Shown here piece after piece: positions 1 through 11,160 of a stretch of DNA of 19,278 nucleotides. A program made the position numbers and the translations under genes. The notes under the pieces were generated by a model, which was given only the letters and a program-made list of their open reading frames with translations, was not told the origin of the DNA and did not search any database. Location of the stretch: positions 1,160,968 through 1,180,245 of the forward strand of contig LNKV01000025.1 in NCBI GenBank assembly GCA_001465935.1, given 5' to 3'. Position 1 is the first letter of the stretch; the number at the start of each line of letters is the position of its first letter. Source of the DNA: Clarireedia homoeocarpa (taxonomy: Eukaryota; Ascomycota; Leotiomycetes; Helotiales; Rutstroemiaceae).

Positions 1-3000
1 AAAAAGTATTTAAAATTAAATAAGAAATAGAATTAATAAATCTATTAAATAAATTTTAAATTTATATTATTAGTTTAAAATAATAAATAAAATATTAATT
101 TAAATTAATTTTTTTAAAACTTTAAATTTTTAATTTATTAAATAGATTTTTTATTTTTAATAAATAAAAGAGATTATTAAGAAATTATAATTACTAGTTA
201 GTTAAAATTTATAAATTTATTAAAAAGTTTTAAAAATAAAGTATTTAAAATATAATCAAGAAAACTAAAAAAAGAATTATTAAATAAGTTATATAATAAA
301 TTAAAAAACTAGAAAAATAAAATCAAGTAATTTAATAATTTTAATATAATATAATAAAAATAATATTTTATTTTTAGAATATTAAAATATTAAATTTAAA
401 TTAATTTAATAATTAATTAATATAAGAGATTTCTATAAAATAATAAAATTATAATTTAAAATATTAAATTAATATAATTAATTTAAATTCGAATTATTAT
501 ATTTAATAAATCAATTGATTATTATTAATATATTATTATATTTATATTTATCTTTATTAAAATTTTAAAAGTTTATAATAATATATTATTAAAGTTTTTA
601 AGAAATATTTAATAGTTTTAATAAATTAAGTTTTTTATTATATAAAACTTTAGATTTATAATAATTATTATAATTTTATATATATCTAATAATATTATTT
701 TTTAATTCTTATTAATAATATTATTTTAATATAAATTATATAATTTTAATAATATTTAAATATAGATTTCTTTAATAAAAAGAATTTATAAATTCTTATA
801 AATATTATAAAATAATTTTTATATAAAAATAATTTATTTTCAATTATATAAACTAAACTCTTTTTATAAACTTTAATATATATAATTTATAAACTTTTTA
901 ATTTTTAGTTAATAAATAAAATATAATTTATTATAATAAAAAAAAATTTAATATATTCTATTATTATAATCTTTAATTTAAAAATATTTAAATATATATA
1001 TATTTTTTTAAAATAATTATTACTTTTATTATTATTTCTTTTATTTATTTATAATTTATAAATTTTTTTTTTAAAAAAATATTAATTAAAAAGTTTTCTT
1101 TATTAAGTTAATATATAATAAAAAAATTAAAATTTATTAATAATTCTATAATATAAATTTATTAATTATTTAATTATTTAAAGGTTATAAAATATTCGAA
1201 TATTTTATAATTTATAAAAACTTCTATATAATATTATAATCTTATAAATTCTACTTTTTAATATCTAAATATTTTAATAATAATAATAAGTTCTTTATTA
1301 TAAATAAAATAATTTAATTTAATTAAAAATATTATTTTTAAAAAATAAATTATAGATAATTAATCCTCTTTATATTTTTATAATAATATTATTATAATAA
1401 TTCTATTTAAAATATTTATTTTTAATTATTACTTTTTTTAATAATTATAATATTATAAGAAAAATATATTAATTAGAAAACTTTATAATATATTAAATGA
1501 ATTTATATATTTTAAAATAAATATAAAAAAAATATTAGTTTAAATAAAATATATTAATAATTTAATAATAATTTTATAATTAAAAATAAATTAATAATAA
1601 AAATTATAAAAACTTAAAAAAAACTAAACTCTTTTAAATATAATAAAATATTACTAGTTTTTTATAATAGAAATTTAATATAAATTAATTTTAATTTCTT
1701 AAATTAATATAATAAAGTTTAAATATTTAATATAAATAATATCGAATTTATATTTTTTTAAATTAATATAAAAGTTAATATTAATTAAATAATTTAATAT
1801 CTTTTTAATATATTATTTATATTTCTAAATATTTTTAAAATAAATAAATATATTATTTAAATATATTATATAGAAGTTATCGAGATAATTAAAAAGAATA
1901 TTATTTATATATCTTTAATAAATTATAAAGTTATTAATTAATTTAAAAAGTAAAATTTTATATTTATATACTTTATATTAAATTTTGAAAATAGTATATT
2001 TCTCTGATTTAATATTTATTTAAATATAATAAAAGATTTATTTTATATTTAATTTAATAATAATTTTAATATTTTATAATTAAATTAAAGTTTTATTAAT
2101 AAATAAAAATAAATATCGATTTTTATAAATTAGAATATTAAGCTTTTAATAATTAATATAAAAATAAAAAGATTTATTTAGTTTTTATATAAAAAGAATA
2201 AAGAGAGTAAAAAATATTTAATTTAATTTAATAAATCTTTTAATTAAATTATTTATTAAATAAGTTTTTATTATCTTTAACTCTTTTAATAATATTTTAT
2301 AAAATAAAGAGTATTTAAATTAACTTTTATTTTTTTAAACTTTATTTTATAATTATAATATTAATATAATAAAAATATATTAAACTTCTTTTTATTAAAA
2401 ATAAATATATATAAATAGTATTTAATTAAAATTTAAAGTTTATTAATATCTATAATTATTAATATTATAAGAACTATTTTATATTTAAATTAGATTTTTT
2501 TTTATAATTATCTTAATAACTTTTAATTATATTTATTTTTTAAATTTCTTATATTTTTTATTTTATAATATATTATTTACTTCTTAGTATATAAAAGAAT
2601 ATAGTTTTATATTTATTTATTTATAATATAAGAGATCGAGTATATAAAAACTAATTATAATAATATTAAAATTAAATTATATCTTTAAATATAATAACTT
2701 TTATAATAATATAAAAACTTTATATTATAATAAAGATTCTAGTATTATTTATATTAATTCTAATTTTATTTTTTCTTATTTTTATTAATTATCTTTTTTA
2801 TAAATATTTTTATTAATATAAATTAAATCTTATTAGAATTATTATTCTTATTAGTTAATATTACTTTAATATCTTTTATTAATAGTTTATTAAATATAAA
2901 TCTAACTTTAAAAATAATATATTTTCTTATAAATAAAAGTATTAAAAGATATTCTTTTAATTATAATAATTACTATTTATAATAATCTAATTATATATTA

Positions 3001-6000
3001 TAATAGTCTAATTATTTTTATTTAAAAATAATTAAATAATTATTAAGTAGTAATATTAGAAAGAAAGTTTTATATTATATATATTTATTAATATATAAAT
3101 TAAAATAACTAATAAATAATATAAAAATACTAATTTAATTATTATAACTTTTTATAATTAGAGGTTTAAATAGTTTCTTAATATATATTTTTAAATATAA
3201 GTCGAGATATTTAATTAAATTAAAATTAATAAAAATAGAATTATTTATTTTAAAGTTTATTAATATATAGAATTATATTATTATATTATTTTATATAAAA
3301 TAATAAAATAATATAATATAAAAATCTTTTAAAAAATCTTATATATTTAATATTAATATATTTCTAATTAGATTTAATAATAAGTTTAAAACTAGATTTT
3401 ATTATTTTTTAAATATTAATAATAAAAGATATTATTATTATTATTATATAATATACTCTTTATAATATCTTTATATTATTTATTTATTATTAGTTTATAT
3501 TATATTATAAAGTATATAATTAATAGTTAAAATCTAATTCTTTAATTTATATTATATATAATATAGAATAGATTAGATTATTTTAATTAATAATAATATT
3601 TAAAGTTACTTTAAATATAAGTTTTTTATATTCTAATTAAGAAGATTATTTTTTTATTTATTTAATTATTTTAAAACCCTTGATTTTATATTATTAAAAT
3701 TAATATTAACTAGTAAATAAAAGTATATTAATATTTTTATATTTATATAAAGAATTAAAAGAAATAGAAAAAGTATATACTTACTTATAATTATATTTAA
3801 AAAAATTATTAATAATATAAAGTATCTTTTTTTATAAAAATATAGTTTTTTTTAAGAGTTTTAGAAATTATAATTAAATTATTAATTAATTAGATCTAAT
3901 AGAATTTATTATTTTAATATATAAAATAAAAATATATTATTAAATCGAATAATTATCTAATTTAGAATATAAAGATAAAGAGTTTCTTAAAAAAATAAAT
4001 AAATATATATATATATATTCTAGATATACTTTTTAATTATAATAATTATAATCTTTATATTCTTTTATTCTTATCTTTGTTTTTTAAATATAACTATATA
4101 TAATAATAAAAGAAGTTTAAGTTAGTTTATTATATAATATTTATATTTAAAATAAAGTCTATATATAATTAATTATTAAATCTTTTTTAAACTATTTTTT
4201 ATAATTAATATAAATACTTTACTTAGTTTTCTAAATTCTATCTTTTATAATTTAATATAATTTCTTTATTAAATACTCTATTAAATTTTAATTAAAAAAG
4301 TTATTCTTAATAATAATATTAATAACTTCTTTTATAATAAAGATTTAACTAGTTTATAAATCGAGGATTATAAGAATATTTTATTAATATTAATATTCAA
4401 TAATTTATAATAATATATTATAAGTAAGTTCGATATTTATAAAATAATTATTATAAAAATAAGAAATAAAAACTATTTTATTATAAAGATAATTTAATAT
4501 TATAATTTAAAATAAAGTTATAATTATTTTAATTTTATTATTATAATTATTTAAAATTATCGAAATTTTCTTATTTCTTATAATTATTATTTTCTTAATA
4601 AAATTATTAATATTAATTTTATTTCCTTTTTAATTAAAAATTATTATTAAAATATCTAAGTTAAAATTCAATATTATAGTTTTTAATATAGAAAGAGTAA
4701 CTTTAATAAATTTACTTTAATTTAATAATAGTATTATTATTATTATATTATTTTAATAAATTATAAACTTTATTTTTTCTTTTTCAATATTAAATTTAAT
4801 CTTATTTAAAAGTATCTTTATAACTTTAAAATAACTAATCTCGATAATTAATTTAAATAATTTTCTTAAAATTTAAATATTATATAATTACTAATATACT
4901 TAGATTCTAATATATTAATTAGAAAAGTTATTAAATTAAAATAACTTATAAAAACTAAATTACTTTTTTTATATTTATTATTTCTTTATTAATTTTATTA
5001 TCTTTTATAATAAAAATAAAAATATTATTACTTATTATTTTCTTTATAAAATAAATAGAAAATATTATTATAAGATTTATCTAATATATATAAACTTTAT
5101 AAATATTAATAAACTAGTTAATAAATAGTTATATAATAAAAAAACTTATATTTTTAATTTAGATTAATAAGATTTTTAAAGAAAGTAATTAGTTTTCTAA
5201 AAAATTAAATATAGAAACTATAGATATTAGATATAAATTTATATTAGAATTTAATATAAAGTTTATATATTAAAGTACTTTTATTAAATCTTTTTATATT
5301 TTATATTTATAAGAAATTATTTTATTATTTAATAAATAAAGAAGAGTTTAAAATTATAAATATAAATAAATAGTTTATAAAAGTTTTAAATAATAAAACT
5401 AAAATTTATATCTTATAAATCCGATTAAAGAACTTTATATAAATCTAAATTTTTTCTATATAATATTATTAAGAGAGATATTATAAAAGTAATATTTATT
5501 TTATTAAAAGTAAATAGTTATATAATTATTAAAATAAATTAAAGAATTATTTTAGTTTTAATAAAATTTAGACTTTATTTTAAAATCTCTTTATATATTT
5601 CTTCGATTTTAAAAAAAAGTTTAGAAAGTAACTTCTTTATTTCAAATCGTTTAATATATAAATTATATTATTTTTAGATAATTTTAAAAACTAGTTTTAA
5701 ATAAAAATAAATATAATCTTTATTATTCTTTAAATATTATATAACTTTATAATAATTATTCTATTTTAAAAAGATTAGTTTATCGAGTTTATTATTAATA
5801 ATATAAATAATATTATAAGAAATATAATTTAATTTATTATTAATATTAATTATTAGATATAAACTATTATAAAGAAAGTTTATATAAAATAACTAAATAT
5901 AATTATATAATCGATAAATAATAAGGAACTTTAATTTATAAATATTATAATTTACTTTCTTTTTTTTATAAAATTATCGAAGTTATTTAAATAATATATT

Positions 6001-8435
6001 ATATATTTATTTATTATATTTATTTAGAATATCGAGAATATAAATAATTTTACTAATATTCAGATTATAAATATATTTAATTAATATATATTATAAATTA
6101 ATTAAATTACTTTTAAATATTTTTCTAAAATTTTTATAAATAATAATATTAATATAAATAAGATTATTTATCTAATTTTAAATAAAGAGTTAATAGAGAA
6201 TTATAATAAAAGTATTTATAATTTATAAATATCTCTTTATTTTATTTTTAAAGAAAAAGTAATAAATAGTTAAAATTATAATATATATAAATAATATCTC
6301 TTTATTATTAATTAGAGAGCGAGTTAAAATAAACTTTTTATATTTAAATTTTATAGTAATTTAGAAAATTATAAAGTTATATTAATAATACTAATTATAA
6401 AATTATTTATTATTATAAAATTATTTATATATTTATTTAATTTTCTCGAGATTAAAGTTTTTATTATCTTTATAAATAAAAGTAAAATATATAAAGAGAA
6501 ATTATTTTTTTTTATTTTTATATCTTTTCTTTTTTTAAAAATTACTATTTTAAATAAATTAATAAACTTTATTAAAAATACTAATTAACTAGTATATATT
6601 ATTAAGTTACTATTTTTAATTTTTATAAATATTACTTTTTTATAATATTAAAATAAACTATTTATATTTAATATTTAAAGATTTAATCTAATTATTTATT
6701 CTAACTTAGTTATTAATATTAGTAATTAAAATTTATTTATAAGATAATTATAATTTAGATAAATAATAAATTATCTTAATTTAATATTTAAATATATATA
6801 AATAATAAAAGATTAATTTAATAATAATATTTTATAGAATATTATTTAATAGATTATTAAAATAGATATTCTTATATAGTCTTTAATATATTTAAATATA
6901 ATATATAAAGTTAAAACTTTTTAATATAAATTTATATTATTTTATATAATTAATAACAAGTTAATAAATATAAATATATAGTTTATATAAAGAATAATAA
7001 AATATATTAAAAAGAGGATCGAGATAATAAACTAAATTAATATAATAAATAATTATATAAAGAGAGTTTCTTTAATAATATTATTTAATTATATAATAAA
7101 TCTAATTAAATCTTTTATTTATTTTTTAATATTAATCTACTTCTTAAATAATTAAATATATTATTACTTTTATTTATATTTTAATAAAAACTATTATATA
7201 ATATCTTTAACTATTCTCGATATTATAAAAAGTAAATTTCTATAATAATTAGATTTAATATATTATATATAATTTATTATAAGTTCAAACTTTTATATTA
7301 TAATAATATTTTAAATTTATTCTTATAAGTTTTTTATCAAGTTATTATTATTTATTATATTTTTATTATTAGACTTTATATTATTTTTATTATCTATATT
7401 ATTATTATTATATTAATTCGATATTAATATAATAAATAATTATAATATTAGTTTAATAAATTTTAAAGTTTAATATTTAATATATATAGTTAATAATATT
7501 ATTAAAGTCTGATTTATTTTTAAAAAAGTTAGAATAGTTTTATTAAATTTTAAAACTATTAATATTTCTTTTTTATTATTATTTTATTTCTTTTATATAT
7601 ATAAAGACTAAAAGAATAATATATTAATAGTTTTTTAAGAGAATTAATAAAATATCTTTTATATATTATCTTTCTTATAAATAAATATTTTTATATATAA
7701 AAAGTAAGTTAATTTATTATAATAAGATTAATATAAGAGTTAGAGAACTATTATAAAAAGATATATTATATTTATATATAATAAATATTTATTTATTTAT
7801 ATTTATTTTAATAAATATAAACTATATTAATTATAACTAATTATAATTTAATATTATCTTATCTTCTTTAATTATATACTTTTTTAATTTATATTTAAAT
7901 AGTATTAAGCTTTCGATTTTATATAATAATAAATTAAAAATTATAATCTATTAATTAATAATTATTTATTAATAACTAAATAATAAGAGTTTAAATATAA
8001 ATAATCAAGTAATTTTAAAGATATTAAAAGTCTAGTTCTAATAAAGAAAATAATAAATAGAATAATAAAAAAATAAATTAAAGTTCTTTTAAATAAAATT
8101 AAAAAATATTTTATTTAATTACTTTCTAACTTTCTAACTAAATAATATTTCCGAGTATAAATATTTATCTTATTTATAAAAATAATATATATTTCTATTA
8201 TAATTTTTATATTTAATAGTAATTAAGTTAATAAATAGTTTATAATTAATTTATCTTTTATTTTACTTTTAATTTAATTAAATAGTTAATAATTTAAAAA
8301 TAAATATTTAATAGTTTTTATATATATATATATTTATTATTAGTATTTTTCTTAAATTAATATAAATAAGATTTTAAATAATTATATTTGATTTTTAATT
8401 AAAAAAAATATTAATAATAATTCTTTTTATTATCT
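1..8435. repeat. RIP-mutated AT-rich block, left
   Basis: This block is almost entirely A and T (about one base in ten is G or C by eye). Remaining C is mostly in CT or CG and remaining G mostly in AG or CG; CA and TG are rare and TA is very common. Scattered TCGA/TCGAG motifs persist (for example near 1880, 2635, 3200, 6040, 6446 and 7019), so CpG was spared relative to CpA. This pattern is that of fungal RIP acting on duplicated DNA, so the block is probably one or more old transposons. ATG is nearly missing because TpG was converted, and TAA/TAG occurs in every frame. I could not assign an element family or define LTRs or inverted repeats here. The block ends abruptly at about 8436. Confidence 0.8.
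6001..6588 (+). other. Unassigned degraded coding trace
   Basis: The frame starting at 6001 has unusually few stops for this composition. It includes an 86-codon stop-free run from 6328 to 6585, between TAA at 6325 and TAA at 6586. The stops inside the wider trace are TAA or TAG, as expected if Gln, Trp or Arg codons were mutated. The translated text is dominated by Ile, Leu, Phe, Lys and Asn, and I recognise no family. A run of this length could still arise by chance in a block this size, so it is only a candidate remnant of a transposon protein. Confidence 0.2.
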
Positions 8436-8721
8436 AGGTGCGACGGTTTAGCCCCCCGAATACAGGTGGTTACCTTCTGAGCCTAAGGTCTCTTGGTCGC
8501 CACGTGACCTAGGTTATAACATTTAGAGCCTTAATTTAATCTCGGGTGGATGGGATCACGCGATGACTGAAGACGTAGCTTTATATAAGTCTGTATTGTT
8601 CCTAAGGCTGCTAGAACAGACACTAAATTGAATAAATCAATCAATCTATTAATATTTCTTATACTGCGTTATATCGTCAGCGATCAGCGTTACTTCTGCT
8701 CTGTCTTGTTAGGGCTTAACA
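8436..8721 (+). other. LTR-like or promoter-like segment at the composition boundary
   Basis: Normal-composition DNA starts abruptly here after the AT block. It contains an E-box-like CACGTGACC (about 8501-8509), a TATA box (8582-8589), then a pyrimidine-rich tract ending in TTAACA at 8721. The order CACGTG, TATA, leader, CA-end resembles the U3-R-U5 layout of a fungal LTR retrotransposon. No second copy, primer-binding site or target duplication was seen. An LTR would normally be mutated along with its element, so its good preservation counts against membership of the left block. It may instead be a solo LTR or simply the upstream region of the HET-type gene that follows. The stretch 8722-8803 holds nothing I can assign. 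Confidence 0.3.
8582..8589 (+). promoter_or_regulatory. TATA box candidate
   Basis: TATATAAG lies in normal-composition DNA about 220 bp before the start of the open HET frame at 8804. It may be the core promoter of the LTR-like segment or of the HET gene. In the island this is a meaningful match; in the AT blocks the same word would carry no information. Confidence 0.35.
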
Positions 8722-8803
8722 AATACCTTAAGCTATTGTTATAGAATAATCTAGCAATCCAGCTTTGAAAATCCTCCTACTTATAGATATATTAGTATAA
8801 TAA

Positions 8804-10018
8804 AATTCTAAATATATTACTGTTTGCACAAGTCTAAAGGCTGAACAAAGCTATATTACGTCGCAAGGTCCAAAAGTAAAGAGACTAGAAGATATAACAG
8901 AAATCTGGCCAAAGGAGAAGATTGCTAGCAAGGATATTACAACGATAGCAGCCCTTGGAGAAGCGTACGTAAACAAGGTTATATATAAATCGCTTGATCC
9001 TACTCGCAAGTAGCTATGTTTCGTCGCTCTTCTCTCAGGTATTAAAACTATACAAGTTAAATATCGCTTGACTACCGGGTCTCTTGGAAATGATAGGAAA
9101 TAGTACACCGAAAAGTTTACTCGTCGAGAGTGTATGACAAATCGCAATAAAGTCAAATATACTACTCTCTTATATATATAGGGAAGTATAGATGAATAAC
9201 AAGTAATTATTCTCGATGACCAAATTGTCTTGATTCGAAAGAGCCTCTAGTCTGTATTGCTTTATTTAAGGAGTACTGATATATAGATTATATAGATAGA
9301 TATTCTTTGTATTAATCAAGCGGACTAGTCAGAAAGGAGCTACTAGGTAGGCTTGATGAAGGATATTTTTGAAAATACGGAAGTAGTTCGTATGTAGTTA
9401 GGCGAGTTTATAAATGATATTTCCAAAGTATTCAAACTACTTACGGATTACACTATACTAGATAAAGATTTATCTTATTCCTATTTCTTAAAAAACTGTA
9501 AGCTATTGACTACTCTTCTTTCTCGATTATACTAGAAGAGAATTTGGATTATCCAGGAATACACTCTTGCTTGCTAAATAATAATCTATTATAAAAGTTA
9601 CTCTTACTAAGGCTTTATACTAGAGAATATTTTTGATATTATCAATAAAATATATAATCGGTATATCAATTCGTATTATTTTGAAGGCTAGGCTTTCAGC
9701 GAGAGTCAAGTGACAGTCTTCACCGAGATATACCAGAGTTCTGGTATCACTGTGTTACAACAGAAACAGGGTTACAAAAATCCAGGAAGTAACTGGATTT
9801 TACTAAATCTTATTGAGTTTTACAAACTTTGTAAAGCTACGGATCAGAGAGACAAAGTATATATATTTCTTGGGCTTGTAAGCGATATATAATATAATAA
9901 ATTTTTTATTGACTATATAAAACCTATTTCGGAGGTTATAGAAGATATTGTAGAATTTTATCGGAGTCAGGAATTATAATATTAAGACCTAAAGCAGTAC
10001 TACAATAGCTTCTGGATC
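8804..10018 (+). pseudogene. HET-domain (heterokaryon incompatibility) protein, inactivated
   Basis: HET-domain proteins act in fungal allorecognition and trigger cell death when incompatible hyphae fuse. One uninterrupted frame (codons starting at 8804) carries the family boxes in order. These are a Y-x-S-L-D-P-T-R lead-in (8984-9007); a TTLLYI-stop-G form of the YxALSYxWG box (9161-9184); IDILCINQAD (9299-9325) matching the IDAICINQ core; SERS then MKDIFENTEVVRM-stop-LG (9356-9403); RIWIIQE (9539-9559); and ATDQRDKVYIFLGL (9836-9877), the family's RDKVYALLGL box. There is no frameshift. Fifteen in-frame stops occur (9011, 9101, 9179, 9197, 9248, 9284, 9293, 9326, 9344, 9395, 9533, 9575, 9608, 9689, 9890): eleven TAG, four TAA, no TGA. 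Several fall exactly where Trp is conserved (9179, 9293, 9395), fitting TGG to TAG by RIP. The frame continues to TGA at 10,019 with a helix-like stretch usual after this box. No ATG lies in 8804-9010, so the start is unknown; it may have mutated to ATA or lie in another exon. The usual C-terminal half is not recognisable. Confidence 0.9.
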
Positions 10019-10040
10019 TGAAGATATTGCTATAGTATAG

Positions 10041-10481
10041 CAGAAGTTCCTAAGAGTCAATTTAGGAACCTTCTTTTACAACTATAATTTCTGCTTCTCT
10101 GAATGTGTACTACCTGTCGCTGTAAGAAATACACCTACTTCTCTTTCGCTGAATCGACTTTATAATAATACCGCGGCAAATAGTGCTACTCTTAATAGTA
10201 ATCTAGTATCAAACAAAGTTTCTGAAGGAGTTCTTCTTTCTCCTAAATATCTTCCTTGTCTAACTGATATAGTTTATATCCCTGCTTCGGCCCCTTGCGC
10301 TGAAAGTGAGGGGGTAGGCGAGATCCGATCAGACCAGATTGTAGTCCAAATCGAAAGAAACAACAACGGCTCTCGTATAGTACAGGAGGGTGAGCTATAT
10401 ATACAAGGAAGGGAGCCTTGGTATAGACGACCTTACTTACTTCCTGTAATGCTTAGCTTGAGCTACCTGGATATTATATAG
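10041..10481 (+). pseudogene. Unrecognised open frame, possibly the HET gene's 3' part
   Basis: A 146-codon stop-free frame runs from just after TAG (10,038) to TAG (10,479-10,481). It is in a different frame from the HET sequence upstream. It has no early start codon (its only ATG is at 10,449), so it would have to be an exon, a frameshifted 3' part of the HET gene, or part of another broken gene. Base composition is ordinary here. The predicted protein is rich in Ser, Asn, Val and Leu, with a more charged second half (an IRSDQIVVQIERNNNG stretch near 10,325-10,372). I recognise no domain, signal peptide or membrane segment. HET proteins have variable C-terminal regions, so a link with the upstream pseudogene is possible but not shown. 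Confidence 0.4.
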
Positions 10482-10530
10482 TATATATAAATCACCCCCA
10501 CGTTTGCGCCTAGCTCCGCTGTCGCAGTGA

Positions 10531-10842
10531 TATCGTGATTGTATTACTAGTCATCCCGTTGTATATTTTATTAGCGTCTGTCGGCAAAGAAGTTCCTCTA
10601 CTGCTGTTCGCGTTTCCCCAGAAACTATTCCCAGTGTCGCTGAATCTTCTGCTACTCGGGCTAATAAAGCAACTGAGATATCTGCTCTTAGAGCTGATCT
10701 CACTACTGAAATGGTCAGCCTTGCTGTAAGTTTGAACTCTATCTCACCTTACAAATTGGTTCCACTAGTTCCACTAGGCTGCGCGCGTAACCTGGCGGGT
10801 TGTCAGGTACCCGGCGGGTCGAGTCACCCGTGGGCGAGTTGA
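10531..10842 (+). pseudogene. Unrecognised open frame with coiled-coil-like segment
   Basis: A 103-codon stop-free frame lies between TGA (10,528-10,530) and TGA (10,840-10,842). It contains one ATG (about 10,708) and no plausible early start. The stretch from about 10,600 to 10,740 reads as a polar, Ala/Ser/Thr/Glu-rich, probably helical segment (SSATRANKATEISALRADL), which looks more like real protein than the Leu-rich alternative frame over the same bases. It could continue the 10,041-10,478 frame after a frameshift or short intron. The last 35 codons run into GC-rich minisatellite sequence, so any true end may be earlier, near 10,740. No family assigned. Confidence 0.35.
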
Positions 10843-11040
10843 AAATATTAGGATTAACCTATAGGTGGATTGTCTTTTAACAACTCGATCTACTAACCTG
10901 CTGAGTTACCTGATAACCTAGTAGGTTGCTTATTAGGTTAATAACTTAGTAGGTTACCTGACAATCCGGCAAGTTATTTGTTAGGTTGATAGTCTAGTAA
11001 GTTACTTGATAACCTACTAAGTCACTTGATAACCTAATAC
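10788..11040. repeat. Degenerate minisatellite with falling G+C
   Basis: The segment is built from variants of AACCTRGYRGGTT and GTTACCTGATAACCTAGTA. From 10,905 the phrases beginning GTTACCTG, GTTGCTTA, GTTACCTG, GTTATTTG, GTTACTTG and GTCACTTG follow at intervals of 20, 28, 20, 28 and 20 bp, suggesting a 48 bp higher-order unit. The left part (10,788-10,850) has GC-rich versions such as CCTGGCGGGTT; further right the same phrase reads CCTAGTAGGTT, then CCTACTAAGT. The differences are mainly C/T and G/A. The array abuts the left end of the inverted-repeat element at 11,051. Confidence 0.6.
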
Positions 11041-11050
11041 TATACTTGTA

Positions 11051-11160
11051 ACGAGACTGCTAATAAAGATACTGAATAATCTTAGAATTTGAAATTAAAG
11101 AGTTAAGAAGATTTTAAAGATCTTAAAAGTTTATATATATTAAAGAGTTATATATATTTA
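11051..11160 (+). repeat. Left terminal inverted repeat
   Basis: This end pairs with the reverse complement of 12,928-13,037 over about 110 bp, with one 1-base gap near position 77 of the repeat and roughly three quarters identity by eye. Shared blocks include ACGAGACT, AAGATACTGAAT, CTTAGAATT, TTTATATA and AGTTATATAT. Where the two differ, this copy usually has A or T and the right copy G or C (for example AATAATCTTAG against AATGACCTTAG), so this end took more RIP-type change. Confidence 0.75.

Noticed and set aside
8851..9156. Minus-strand 101-codon ORF
   Set aside because: It lies opposite the HET pseudogene, whose frame shows ordered family boxes; the minus-strand protein has no recognisable motif and is a shadow.
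9710..9892. 60-codon ORF as a separate small gene
   Set aside because: It is the last stop-free piece of the HET frame, beginning at an internal GTG and containing the RDKVY box.
10482..10513. Short intron joining the two island frames
   Set aside because: A GT...CTAG pair exists, but about 32 bases is shorter than normal fungal introns and no branch site is evident.
10535..10729. 64-codon Leu-rich ORF as a membrane peptide
   Set aside because: The alternative frame over the same bases is longer and gives more protein-like sequence; the hydrophobic reading looks like a frame artefact.
10788..10860. tRNA-like CGGGTCGAGTCACCCG hairpin
   Set aside because: It resembles a T arm but has a 6-base loop and no acceptor, D or anticodon arms; it is part of the minisatellite.
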